Source: JACVCS01 sp038328575
GTDB lineage: Bacteria; Planctomycetota; Phycisphaerae; Phycisphaerales; UBA1924
Direction of reading: 5' to 3'
NCBI GenBank assembly: GCA_038328575.1
Contig: JBBQMD010000094.1
Location: 1 to 6,420, forward strand
Length of the DNA stretch: 6,420 nt
Shown piece after piece: positions 1-5,508 of the stretch. Under the pieces are notes generated by a model. That model worked only from the letters and a program-made list of their open reading frames with translations. It was not told the origin of the DNA and ran no database searches. The position numbers and the translations under genes were made by a program. Every line of letters starts with the position of its first letter. Within the stretch, counting starts at the first letter, position 1.

Positions 1-1001
1 CCGCTCACGCGCGCTCGCCGCGCCGAACCAAACGCCGCCAGCATCACCGGGATCCCCGCGACCAGGCCACCGCCGATCGCGCAGCAGATCAGCCCGATTG
101 TTCGCATCGCCAGCCGATCCTGCTCGGTCATCATCAGCATCCGCAGCGATCGCAACGTGTCGCTCGGCAGGTGCCGCGAGTTCGCATCCACATATTGCCC
201 GCGCGTCCGCACCGCCAGCGTGTTCAGCGATTCGCGATCCTGCCGGCTCATCGACTCCCCCACCGGGCTGGACCGGAACGGATCGCCCACGCCCACCACC
301 AGCACATCACCAATCGACGCCGGTAGCGACGACAGCGCCGAGCCCGCGACGCTGTCCCCGCCGTCAGAGATCACGATCAACGTCGTCGAGCCGGGGTTCC
401 AAGGCGTCGCAAGCCTCACCGCCTCGCGCACGCCCGCGTTCAGATCCGTCTTCGGCCCCTTGAACGCGTAGTGCAGGGGCAAGTCACCGATCACGTTCGT
501 CACAATGTTCATGTCAAACGTATCGATCACCACCGGCTTGGCGGTATCCCAAAACGCCACCACGCTCACGCGCGTGCGCGCGAGATCCAGCCTACGCAAC
601 GTGGACTCGAGCACGTCGCGGGCCCGCTCCCGCCGTGACTGCTTGCCGCCGGGCCCCGCGTCCTTGATCAAAAACATGCTGGGCGACACGTCCATCACGA
701 TCACGACGTGCTTGTCCGCCGGGCGCTTCACCGACGCGTCGGCGCTCGTCGTCGCCTGCCCATCGGTCGCCAGAACCGTGAGCAGCCCGAACACCAGCAC
801 GCCGCACCCCAGCGACCGCAGCGCCGGCGCCAGCGTCACCCAGTCACGCCGCCCCAGCGCGCCGCCCGAAACCCGAAGCCCGCCCGCAATACCAAACGCG
901 AGCACGCCCACTCGCGCCGACCGCCGCGCATGCAGCCATTCCGCGATCGCACACACCACCGCGCCCAGGACCGCAATCAAGATGTGCGTCGTATCAATCA
1001 T
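1..1001 (-). CDS. BatB-like membrane VWA-domain protein (3' end outside window)
   Basis: Incomplete gene: 333 codons are visible and the frame is still open at base 1. The ATG at 1001-999 is the earliest possible start, because an in-frame TGA lies two codons upstream (1007-1005). Visible order: a membrane segment at about residues 5-21, a basic loop, a second segment at about 61-79, a VWA domain at about 97-285, and a third segment at about 301-325. The MIDAS metal site looks complete: DVSPSM with D104, S106 and S108, T185 in KTDLNAG, and D213 in ISDGGD. Two N-terminal membrane segments, a VWA domain and a C-terminal segment are the layout of BatA/BatB proteins of the Bacteroides aerotolerance (Bat) family. 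Its place right after the BatA-like gene supports BatB. The VWA domain should lie on the outer face of the inner membrane (inference). No clear Shine-Dalgarno precedes the start. Whether a TPR region follows, as in some BatB proteins, cannot be seen. Confidence 0.88.
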   Translation of the reverse strand, partial: MIDTTHILIAVLGAVVCAIAEWLHARRSARVGVLAFGIAGGLRVSGGALGRRDWVTLAPALRSLGCGVLVFGLLTVLATDGQATTSADASVKRPADKHVVIVMDVSPSMFLIKDAGPGGKQSRRERARDVLESTLRRLDLARTRVSVVAFWDTAKPVVIDTFDMNIVTNVIGDLPLHYAFKGPKTDLNAGVREAVRLATPWNPGSTTLIVISDGGDSVAGSALSSLPASIGDVLVVGVGDPFRSSPVGESMSRQDRESLNTLAVRTRGQYVDANSRHLPSDTLRSLRMLMMTEQDRLAMRTIGLICCAIGGGLVAGIPVMLAAFGSARRARVS

Positions 1002-1037
1002 GCGTCATCAACCCGTACCACATCATCCACTTTGACC

Positions 1038-1061
1038 ACCCCACCCACCACCCCACCCACC
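1038..1061 (-). repeat. Perfect 12-bp tandem duplication forming a G-quadruplex motif
   Basis: Plus strand 1038-1049 and 1050-1061 are identical copies of accccacccacc. On the minus strand, which is the mRNA sense strand, this gives G-runs of 3, 4, 2, 3 and 4 separated by single T residues. From 1058 down to 1039 it satisfies the G3+N1-7 quadruplex pattern (GGG-T-GGGG-TGGT-GGG-T-GGGG). It begins directly after the stop codon of the BatA-like gene (1064-1062) and ends about 35 nt before the BatB-like start. A role in uncoupling or tuning batB translation is only an inference. Confidence 0.75.
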
Positions 1062-1994
1062 TCACCAAGGCGTGTACCGCAGCCCAAACAAACACATCTG
1101 ATGTAGCCCCAGCAGCGCCATCGCCGCGATCACAAACGGTGCCGCGTTCGTCACTACCTCCGAAGCGCCGCGCTTCACCTTCGCCGGTTGCATCGCGTCA
1201 ATATGCGTGAACGCGCCCGCCAGCGCGCCCGCGCTGGTCGCGTTGAACACGCCGCCGCCGGTGGGCACCGCCACGTCCGCAAGCCCCTGCGGCGCCTGCC
1301 CGCCGCCGACGTTGATCGCGTACACCACGATCCCATCCGCCTTCAGTTGCTGCGCAAGCTCAAGGCCCGCGCCCCCGCTCAGGTCCGGCGACTCGCCATC
1401 GGTCAGCAGCACAATCATCCGGTCGCCCGTCGGCTGATTCACCAGCACCTGCTGCGCATACTTCACCGCGTGCGCCACCCGCGTTCCCCCCAGCTCCGGC
1501 GGCACCTTGCTCGGGTCCACAAACGGCGCCGCGTTCTTGATCGCGTTCAGGTCCTTCGTCAACGGCAGCCACCGCAGCACCTCATTCCCGAAAATCGTGA
1601 ACCCCGCCGCGTCCCCGGCGCGCTTCGCAGCGAACTCCGTGATCGCGTCCATCGCCGCCGTGTACCGCGTCGCGTCCGCCTTGCCCGACGGGAACCTCGC
1701 CGACATCGAGCCAGACACGTCCAGCACAATCTCAATATTCGTCAGCGACCGGATCTCTTTCGGCGGGTTCACTACCTGCGGCCCCGCCAGAATTAAAATC
1801 ACCACCGCCAGCACCGCCGCCGGCATCAATCCCGCTACCCGCAGCGCCACCCCCAACACCGGTCTTGCACGCCTCGACGCCAGATCCAGCGGCAGCGCAA
1901 CCCTTCGCCCACCCACCAACCCGCCCAGCTCCGCGATCACCATCGCCGCCGGGACAATCAACAACACCAGCACCCACATGTGCGCGAAGTTCAT
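1062..1994 (-). CDS. BatA-like membrane VWA-domain protein
   Basis: Complete, 310 residues, close to the usual BatA length. Order: membrane segment at about 5-24, a basic loop (30-45), membrane segment at about 53-71, VWA domain at about 86-268, and a C-terminal membrane segment at about 284-303. The MIDAS residues are all present: DVSGSM (D92, S94, S96), T171 in GGTR, and D199 in LLTDGES. The VWA domain is therefore predicted to bind a divalent metal and to act in protein-protein contacts outside the cytoplasmic membrane. The ATG overlaps the stop of the upstream gene as ATGA (1994-1991), so translation is probably coupled; a G-rich stretch resembling GGAGGTG lies at 1999-2006. The gene ends in TGA right at a G-rich tandem repeat. 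Family knowledge: BatA works with BatB and a MoxR ATPase in Bat operons; the molecular task is not settled. The VWA and BatA-type assignment is firm, the function is not. Confidence 0.9.
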   Translation of the reverse strand: MNFAHMWVLVLLIVPAAMVIAELGGLVGGRRVALPLDLASRRARPVLGVALRVAGLMPAAVLAVVILILAGPQVVNPPKEIRSLTNIEIVLDVSGSMSARFPSGKADATRYTAAMDAITEFAAKRAGDAAGFTIFGNEVLRWLPLTKDLNAIKNAAPFVDPSKVPPELGGTRVAHAVKYAQQVLVNQPTGDRMIVLLTDGESPDLSGGAGLELAQQLKADGIVVYAINVGGGQAPQGLADVAVPTGGGVFNATSAGALAGAFTHIDAMQPAKVKRGASEVVTNAAPFVIAAMALLGLHQMCLFGLRYTPW

Positions 1995-3040
1995 GCCACA
2001 CCCCCCGCGCTCCCAGCCCCAACGCTCGCAACTCCCGCGCCCGCCCGACCACGCTCACCGCCCTCGCCGCTCCCCTCGCCCCCCTCATTCCCCGGCTCCG
2101 GCGGCGCCAGCAAGTGCAGTTGCTCGCGCAGCAAACTCACATCTGGCTCGCGCGCGTGCAGCCATCCGTTCAACACGTCCACCGCCGCGCTCGCGCCGTG
2201 ATGCTCGCGCAGCCGCTCCATCACCGTCGCGTGCCGCTCGTTCTTCAGGCCCAGCCGCTCGATCCACGCCCCCAGCGCCAGCATCTCTAGCCTCGCCCGC
2301 TCCTGCACCGTCAGCTCCCCGCGCGCCGCCTTCTCAAGCAGCGGGCGCAGCAAATCCCACAGACTCAACGCCGCCACCACCGGCACCGGCCGCTTCGCCC
2401 GCATCCGCGCAATCCACTTCACCCCAAGCACCACCAGCGGGACCGCCCACAGCGTTCCAACCACAATCAACGCCAGCGTGTACGTCGGCGTCATGCTCGG
2501 CGTCCTGGTCTTCAACTCCACCATCAAAAGGTCGTGATCATCAGGGATCATCGACTTGATTCCCACCACCACCGGCTCAACATCCGCCAGTTCTGCGCCG
2601 TCGACATACTGCAACGTCTGGCGCAGATCAAACTCCCCCGCGCGCCGCCCCACGTATCGCAGGTCATACAGCACCGCCTCGCCTTCACGCTGCGTCGAAG
2701 CCACCCGCACCAAGATCGACGGCCGCTCCCCCAGCGGCGCAAGCATCACCGACCCCGCCCGCGCCCCTGTCACCCGCAAGATGTGCCGCCCCTCAATCCC
2801 CACCGGCGTCGGCTCGACCACGTCCTTGCCCTTCGCCGACGCGCGAGATTCCGCCGCCGGCACAGACGTCGGCGTCGCTGCCAGCGCCGCCATCGCACCA
2901 GACTCCAACGCCCCGATTACCATCCCGCTCGCACCCAACGCCACCACCATCGCGCCAAACCGCCGGCGGCCCTGCTCGCCCGCGCGCGCAGCCCCACACG
3001 CCCCAACGCCCCGCGCATCATGTCTCGCCGCGCGACGCAT
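1991..3040 (-). CDS. Unrecognised bitopic membrane protein of the MoxR/Bat cluster
   Basis: I do not recognise a named family. From the ATG at 3040-3038 it has 349 residues; a GTG one codon upstream (3043) is an alternative start. The N-terminus is basic (R2-R27), followed by a hydrophobic stretch at about 29-55 ending in ALAA, a signal peptide or anchor. Residues about 56-186 look beta-rich and extracytoplasmic, including YDLRYVGRRAGEFDLRQTL (126-144). A clear membrane segment (about 187-210) follows, then basic residues, a charged helical cytoplasmic region (about 220-312), and a Gly/Glu/Ala-rich tail (316-349). The gene starts within the DUF58 stop (TGATG) and ends in an ATGA overlap with batA, so it belongs to the operon. 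Its place between DUF58 and BatA is where many Bat operons carry a small DUF4381-type protein; this one has a similar TM-plus-helical-tail end but a large exported domain. It may do a BatD/DUF4381-like scaffold job (inference). Confidence 0.8.
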   Translation of the reverse strand: MRRAARHDARGVGACGAARAGEQGRRRFGAMVVALGASGMVIGALESGAMAALAATPTSVPAAESRASAKGKDVVEPTPVGIEGRHILRVTGARAGSVMLAPLGERPSILVRVASTQREGEAVLYDLRYVGRRAGEFDLRQTLQYVDGAELADVEPVVVGIKSMIPDDHDLLMVELKTRTPSMTPTYTLALIVVGTLWAVPLVVLGVKWIARMRAKRPVPVVAALSLWDLLRPLLEKAARGELTVQERARLEMLALGAWIERLGLKNERHATVMERLREHHGASAAVDVLNGWLHAREPDVSLLREQLHLLAPPEPGNEGGEGSGEGGERGRAGAGVASVGAGSAGGVA

Positions 3041-3957
3041 CACCGTTCGCTCCTTGTCGGCCCGCGCTTCGCGTTCAGCACCCTTCGCATCGCCGCGAGG
3101 ATCGGCCGATCCGTCGCCAACACCGCGACATCAACGCCCGCACCAGTCAGCTCCATCGGCTCATCAAGCCTCGCGCTCGCGCCAGGGTTTTCTCCGCCAC
3201 CCTCATCTCCAAACCACCGCTGGCCACCCGTCGCAATAAACCCCGCCTCGCCACCCTCCGCCTCGCTCACGCGGACAAACCCCGCGCGCAGCCCGCCGCG
3301 CTCCGCAGGGTCCAGCGTTCGAAACACGATCACGTCATGCCGCTGCGCCAGCCGCTTGATGGCGTCTACCGCCCCCGCCTCATACAGATCGCTGATCACC
3401 ACCACGATCGATCGATGCCGCGCCAGCGCCTCGACGCGCCGCGCCGCCGCGACCAGTCGCGTCCCCTCGTCGAGCGTCCCGCGCCGCAGCGATTCGATCC
3501 ACTGCGTCACCTGAGATCGCGAACTCGTCGGCTTGACGCCGACATCGCGCTGCCCGCAACTCTCGATCGACACCGGGCTCCGCCGATTCAGCGCTAACTG
3601 CGCCACTACCGCCGCCGCCCACACCGCGACATCATGCTTGCTCAGCACTGTCGAGCGCACGTTCATCGACGCCGACGTATCCACCAGCACATGCACACCC
3701 AGCCGCTTGCTGGCCTCATACTCCTTGACGTGCAGCCGCCCCGTGCGCGCCGTCACGCGCCAGTCGATCGACCGCACCGAGTCGCCGACATTCATCGGGC
3801 GGCTCTGTGCATAGTCGATTCCCGTGCCATAGAAACGCGACGGATCGGTGCCGTACGTCAACTCGTCGGCGATCTTGCGCGCAACCAAGTGAAACCGCCC
3901 CGCGCTCAAGTGCGCCGGCTGGGCAAGCAATCTCACGTTCTCTGCATGGGCGAGCAT
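3040..3957 (-). CDS. DUF58 family protein (VWA-like fold)
   Basis: Complete, 305 residues, soluble short form with no membrane segment. The DUF58 signature is clear: GTGIDYAQSRPMNVGDSVRSIDW begins at residue 44 and runs on to VKEYE at 77-81. A VWA-like domain follows, with DTSASM (D93, S95, S97), a possible third-position T166 and D190 in VVVISDLYE, so the MIDAS-like site appears intact. The C-terminal region at 232-265 is Gly- and acid-rich and looks flexible. DUF58 proteins are almost always encoded next to MoxR ATPases, as here, and are thought to be partners or adaptors of MoxR; the biochemical activity is not known. The ATG at 3957 is the first possible start: upstream the frame runs to a TGA at 4023-4021 with no ATG, GTG or TTG. 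It has no Shine-Dalgarno; the bases just 5' are polypyrimidine. The stop overlaps the next gene (TGATG). Confidence 0.93.
   Translation of the reverse strand: MLAHAENVRLLAQPAHLSAGRFHLVARKIADELTYGTDPSRFYGTGIDYAQSRPMNVGDSVRSIDWRVTARTGRLHVKEYEASKRLGVHVLVDTSASMNVRSTVLSKHDVAVWAAAVVAQLALNRRSPVSIESCGQRDVGVKPTSSRSQVTQWIESLRRGTLDEGTRLVAAARRVEALARHRSIVVVISDLYEAGAVDAIKRLAQRHDVIVFRTLDPAERGGLRAGFVRVSEAEGGEAGFIATGGQRWFGDEGGGENPGASARLDEPMELTGAGVDVAVLATDRPILAAMRRVLNAKRGPTRSER
3050..3053 (-). promoter_or_regulatory. Ribosome binding site of the unrecognised membrane protein
   Basis: AAGGAG within the end of the DUF58 gene; the GGAG core at 3053-3050 lies 9 nt before the ATG at 3040 and 6 nt before the alternative GTG at 3043. 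It supports a genuine start at this overlap, but the spacing does not decide between the two codons. I prefer the ATG because of the codon itself. Confidence 0.6.
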
Positions 3958-4064
3958 CGGGGGGAGGGGGGAGGTGCGCGATGGGCGATGGGATCGAGGA
4001 TCCCGGTTCCGGGAAGGTCTTCACTCCGCGCTGTCGGTTCTCTTCATTGAGACATCGGGCGCAT
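3958..4064 (-). other. Structured gap between moxR and DUF58
   Basis: This 107-bp gap carries three elements. A stem GGGATC/GATCCC (3990-3995 with 3999-4004, loop of 3) overlaps a second stem CCCGG/CCGGG (4002-4006 with 4009-4013, loop of 2); both cannot form at once because they share 4002-4004. A tandem 7-mer CGATGGG occurs twice at 3979-3992 on the plus strand. A tract of six C, T, six C, T, two C (mRNA sense, 3974-3959) ends one base before the DUF58 start. There is no T-run after the hairpins, so it does not look like an intrinsic terminator. No gene fits here. Confidence 0.6.
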
Positions 4065-5171
4065 TCACAGCCGCGCCGGGTCCAGCAACTCGTTCAACAC
4101 GTCGCGCGCCTTACGCCCCCTGGCCATCGCGTCATAACTCATCCGCAACCGATGCAGCATCACGCCCTCGGCCAGCGCAAACAGATCTTCCGTCCCTACG
4201 TAGTCGCGCCCTTGGATAAACGCCCGCGCCCGCGCCGCCTGCACCAGCGCGATCCCCGCTCTGGGCGAGCACCCAAGCTCAATCTCCGCGTGCCGCCTCG
4301 TCGCGCCCACCAACTCAACGCAATGCCGCACGAACACCTCTGACACGTGTACCCGCTGCACCTGCTCCATCGCCTCAGTCAGCTCCCCCAGATGAAGCTC
4401 CGCCTTGTCCGAGATCGAATCAAACGCGCTCCGCGGCACCGCGCCCGCCGCCCTGTTCCCCCCACCATGATTCATCCCGTTGCTCGCCAGCGCGCTCTCC
4501 ACCGTCGCGCGATGCAGCCCATACCCCAGCGACCGACGCAACACCTCCGACTCGTCATCCGGCGTCGGATAGTCCAGCCGCTGACAGATCATGAACCGGT
4601 CAAGCTGCGCCTCGGGCAACTCAAACGTCCCCGCCTGCTCGATAGGGTTCTGCGTCGCGATCACCAGAAACGGCACCGGCAGCGCCAACGTCCCGTTGCC
4701 CACAGTCACGCGCCGCTCCTGCATCGCCTCCAGCAACGCCGACTGCACCTTCGGCGTCGCGCGGTTGATCTCATCCGCCAGCAGCAGGTTCGTAAAAATC
4801 GGCCCCTTGTGCAGCCGAAACTCGCGCGTCTTCTCGTCCAAGATCTCGGCACCGACGATGTCCGATGGCAACAGATCGATCGTGAACTGCACGCGCCCGA
4901 AGCTCAAATCAATCGCCTTCGCCACCGCCTGCACCAGCAGCGTCTTGGCGAGCCCCGGCACGCCCTGCAGCAACAAATGCCCGCCGGTCAGCAGCGCGAT
5001 CAAGATCGCCTCGACCGCCTTCTCCTGCCCCACCACCGTCTGGCCCACCCGCTCGCGCACACGTCTGGCCAGCGCCAGTCCCGGCCCGCGCGGCGGCTGC
5101 GGTGCGGATGACGCCAATGGCGCACCGCCGTTGATCGAGCCGGTCGACACATTTGAAACACTCTGCGTCAT
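4065..5171 (-). CDS. moxR: MoxR-family AAA+ ATPase
   Basis: Complete, 368 residues, slightly longer than the roughly 320-350 typical of MoxR proteins. The MoxR motifs are in order: Walker A GVPGLAKT (70-77), Walker B LLLADEIN (129-136), sensor 1 IATQNP (171-176), the LPEAQLDRF arginine segment (185-193) and sensor 2 GCSPRAG (300-306; the usual form is GASPRA). All catalytic residues are present (K76, T77, D133, E134, N175, R192, R304). An N-terminal Ser/Pro/Gly-rich lead of about 30 residues and a Gly/Asn-rich insertion at about 224-255, between the ATPase core and the lid domain, account for the extra length. The protein is a cytoplasmic ATP-driven remodeller or chaperone in family terms; its substrates are likely the VWA proteins encoded downstream (inference from the operon). 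It is the first gene of the leftward cluster. The start is fixed by GGAG at 5181-5178, 6 nt upstream. Confidence 0.96.
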   Translation of the reverse strand: MTQSVSNVSTGSINGGAPLASSAPQPPRGPGLALARRVRERVGQTVVGQEKAVEAILIALLTGGHLLLQGVPGLAKTLLVQAVAKAIDLSFGRVQFTIDLLPSDIVGAEILDEKTREFRLHKGPIFTNLLLADEINRATPKVQSALLEAMQERRVTVGNGTLALPVPFLVIATQNPIEQAGTFELPEAQLDRFMICQRLDYPTPDDESEVLRRSLGYGLHRATVESALASNGMNHGGGNRAAGAVPRSAFDSISDKAELHLGELTEAMEQVQRVHVSEVFVRHCVELVGATRRHAEIELGCSPRAGIALVQAARARAFIQGRDYVGTEDLFALAEGVMLHRLRMSYDAMARGRKARDVLNELLDPARL

Positions 5172-5177
5172 GGTGTT

Positions 5178-5181
5178 CTCC
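5178..5181 (-). promoter_or_regulatory. Ribosome binding site of moxR
   Basis: CCGGAG on the minus strand; the GGAG core is 6 nt before the ATG at 5171. It is the cleanest Shine-Dalgarno of the leftward cluster and supports the long N-terminus of the ATPase. Confidence 0.7.
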
Positions 5182-5187
5182 GGCTGA

Positions 5188-5216
5188 CGTCGCGTTGGAT
5201 CGCGACGCCGCGCGTC
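5188..5216 (-). promoter_or_regulatory. Alternative hairpins in the moxR leader
   Basis: CGTCGCG at 5188-5194 pairs with CGCGACG at 5201-5207 (7-bp stem, 6-nt loop). GACGC at 5204-5208 pairs with GCGTC at 5212-5216 (5-bp stem, 3-nt loop). The two share 5204-5207, so they are mutually exclusive. The longer stem stops 6 nt from the moxR Shine-Dalgarno. It could be an RNA switch in the leader or a DNA operator; the pairing is visible, the role is inferred. Confidence 0.45.
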
Positions 5217-5223
5217 TGTTTCA

Positions 5224-5229
5224 TGTCAA
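5224..5229 (-). promoter_or_regulatory. Possible -35 box (TTGACA) toward moxR
   Basis: A perfect sigma-70 -35 hexamer on the minus strand, 52 bp upstream of the moxR start. At 16-18 bp spacing the sequence is GC-rich and gives no -10 match, so this may be chance or may use another sigma factor. Confidence 0.25.
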
Positions 5230-5338
5230 CCAAACCGCCGCCGCCTCCCGAGCCGCCCTCGCCAACACCCCGCACCCGCGGCGAAATCGCTCGCCCCCAC
5301 TTCCTCCCCCTCGATCATGAACCCGGGCGTGCGTGCTC

Positions 5339-5344
5339 AGTATA
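5339..5344 (-). promoter_or_regulatory. Possible -10 box (TATACT) toward moxR
   Basis: TATACT on the minus strand matches TATAAT at five of six positions, in one of the few AT-rich patches of the window. No good -35 is found at 16-18 bp. The overlapping plus-strand sequence reads TATAAA (5341-5346), so the box could serve either direction. A leftward transcript would have a leader of about 160 nt that includes the hairpins. Confidence 0.3.
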
Positions 5345-5453
5345 AAGAGTCCTCGCTCCGTTCGTCGCAGTGTTTTCCGCGATCCCAAGCCTTTCTCATC
5401 ACAATTACCCTGATGCGCCGCCAGCCACGCCGCCGCCGCACTCACTGCGGATC

Positions 5454-5462
5454 TGATACGAT
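5454..5462 (+). promoter_or_regulatory. Possible extended -10 box for the lipoprotein gene
   Basis: TGATACGAT fits the extended -10 form TGnTAnnnT, about 46 bp upstream of the GTG start; no recognisable -35 precedes it. If used, transcription would begin near 5469, past the upstream in-frame ATG at 5461, which agrees with the GTG start chosen. Confidence 0.3.
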
Positions 5463-5496
5463 GACACCGTTGGTGCGCATTCGCACGAAGCACTCG

Positions 5497-5503
5497 GGAG
5501 GTG
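5497..5503 (+). promoter_or_regulatory. Ribosome binding site that decides the lipoprotein start
   Basis: GGAGGTG, a near-perfect Shine-Dalgarno, ends 5 nt before the GTG at 5509. The upstream in-frame ATG (5461) has no comparable site and would place 16 extra residues before the basic MKKF start of the signal peptide. Confidence 0.75.
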
Positions 5504-5508
5504 TTGGC

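Larger units (their letters stand above)
5172..5508. other. Divergent intergenic region between moxR and the lipoprotein gene
   Basis: 337 bp separate two divergent genes, so promoters for both should lie here. Frames across it are short and of shadow-like composition, and I call no gene. Items seen: GC-rich inverted repeats near moxR (5188-5216), a TTGACA on the minus strand (5229-5224), an AT-rich box near 5339-5346 that reads TATACT leftward and TATAAA rightward, a small inverted repeat CATCA/TGATG (5397-5401 with 5411-5415), and an extended -10-like box near 5454-5462. None forms a complete consensus promoter pair. Confidence 0.7.

Noticed and set aside
1999..2096. G-rich mRNA stretch at the end of the unrecognised membrane gene as a second quadruplex
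   Set aside because: Runs of three or more G are present, but four of them never occur with loops of 7 nt or less; the richness follows from the Gly/Glu codons of the tail.
1507..2559. Long plus-strand open frame (350 codons) opposite batA and the unrecognised membrane gene
   Set aside because: It is extremely rich in Pro, Ser, Ala and Arg with no motif, and is antisense to two well-supported genes joined by an ATGA overlap. It is a GC-bias shadow.
3405..3416. Repeated GATC units (CGATCGATCGAT)
   Set aside because: They lie inside the DUF58 frame and simply encode residues around HRSIVV; only three units, no wider array.
2534..3514. Plus-strand open frame of 326 codons opposite DUF58 and the unrecognised membrane gene
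   Set aside because: Its His/Arg/Pro-rich composition is that of reverse-complemented GC-rich coding DNA. It has no domain and lies opposite the DUF58 signature.
3990..4013. Hairpins as an intrinsic terminator after moxR
   Set aside because: The stems are short and no T-run follows on the minus strand; the genes on either side form a standard MoxR-DUF58 pair expected to be cotranscribed.
4347..5111. Plus-strand open frame of 254 codons opposite moxR
   Set aside because: Arg/His/Gln/Leu-rich shadow of the conserved MoxR frame; no motif and no ribosome binding site.
5221..5493. Minus-strand 90-codon frame in the divergent intergenic region
   Set aside because: No ribosome binding site or recognisable motif, Arg/Ala/Gly-rich, and it crosses the upstream region of the lipoprotein gene. 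More likely non-coding.
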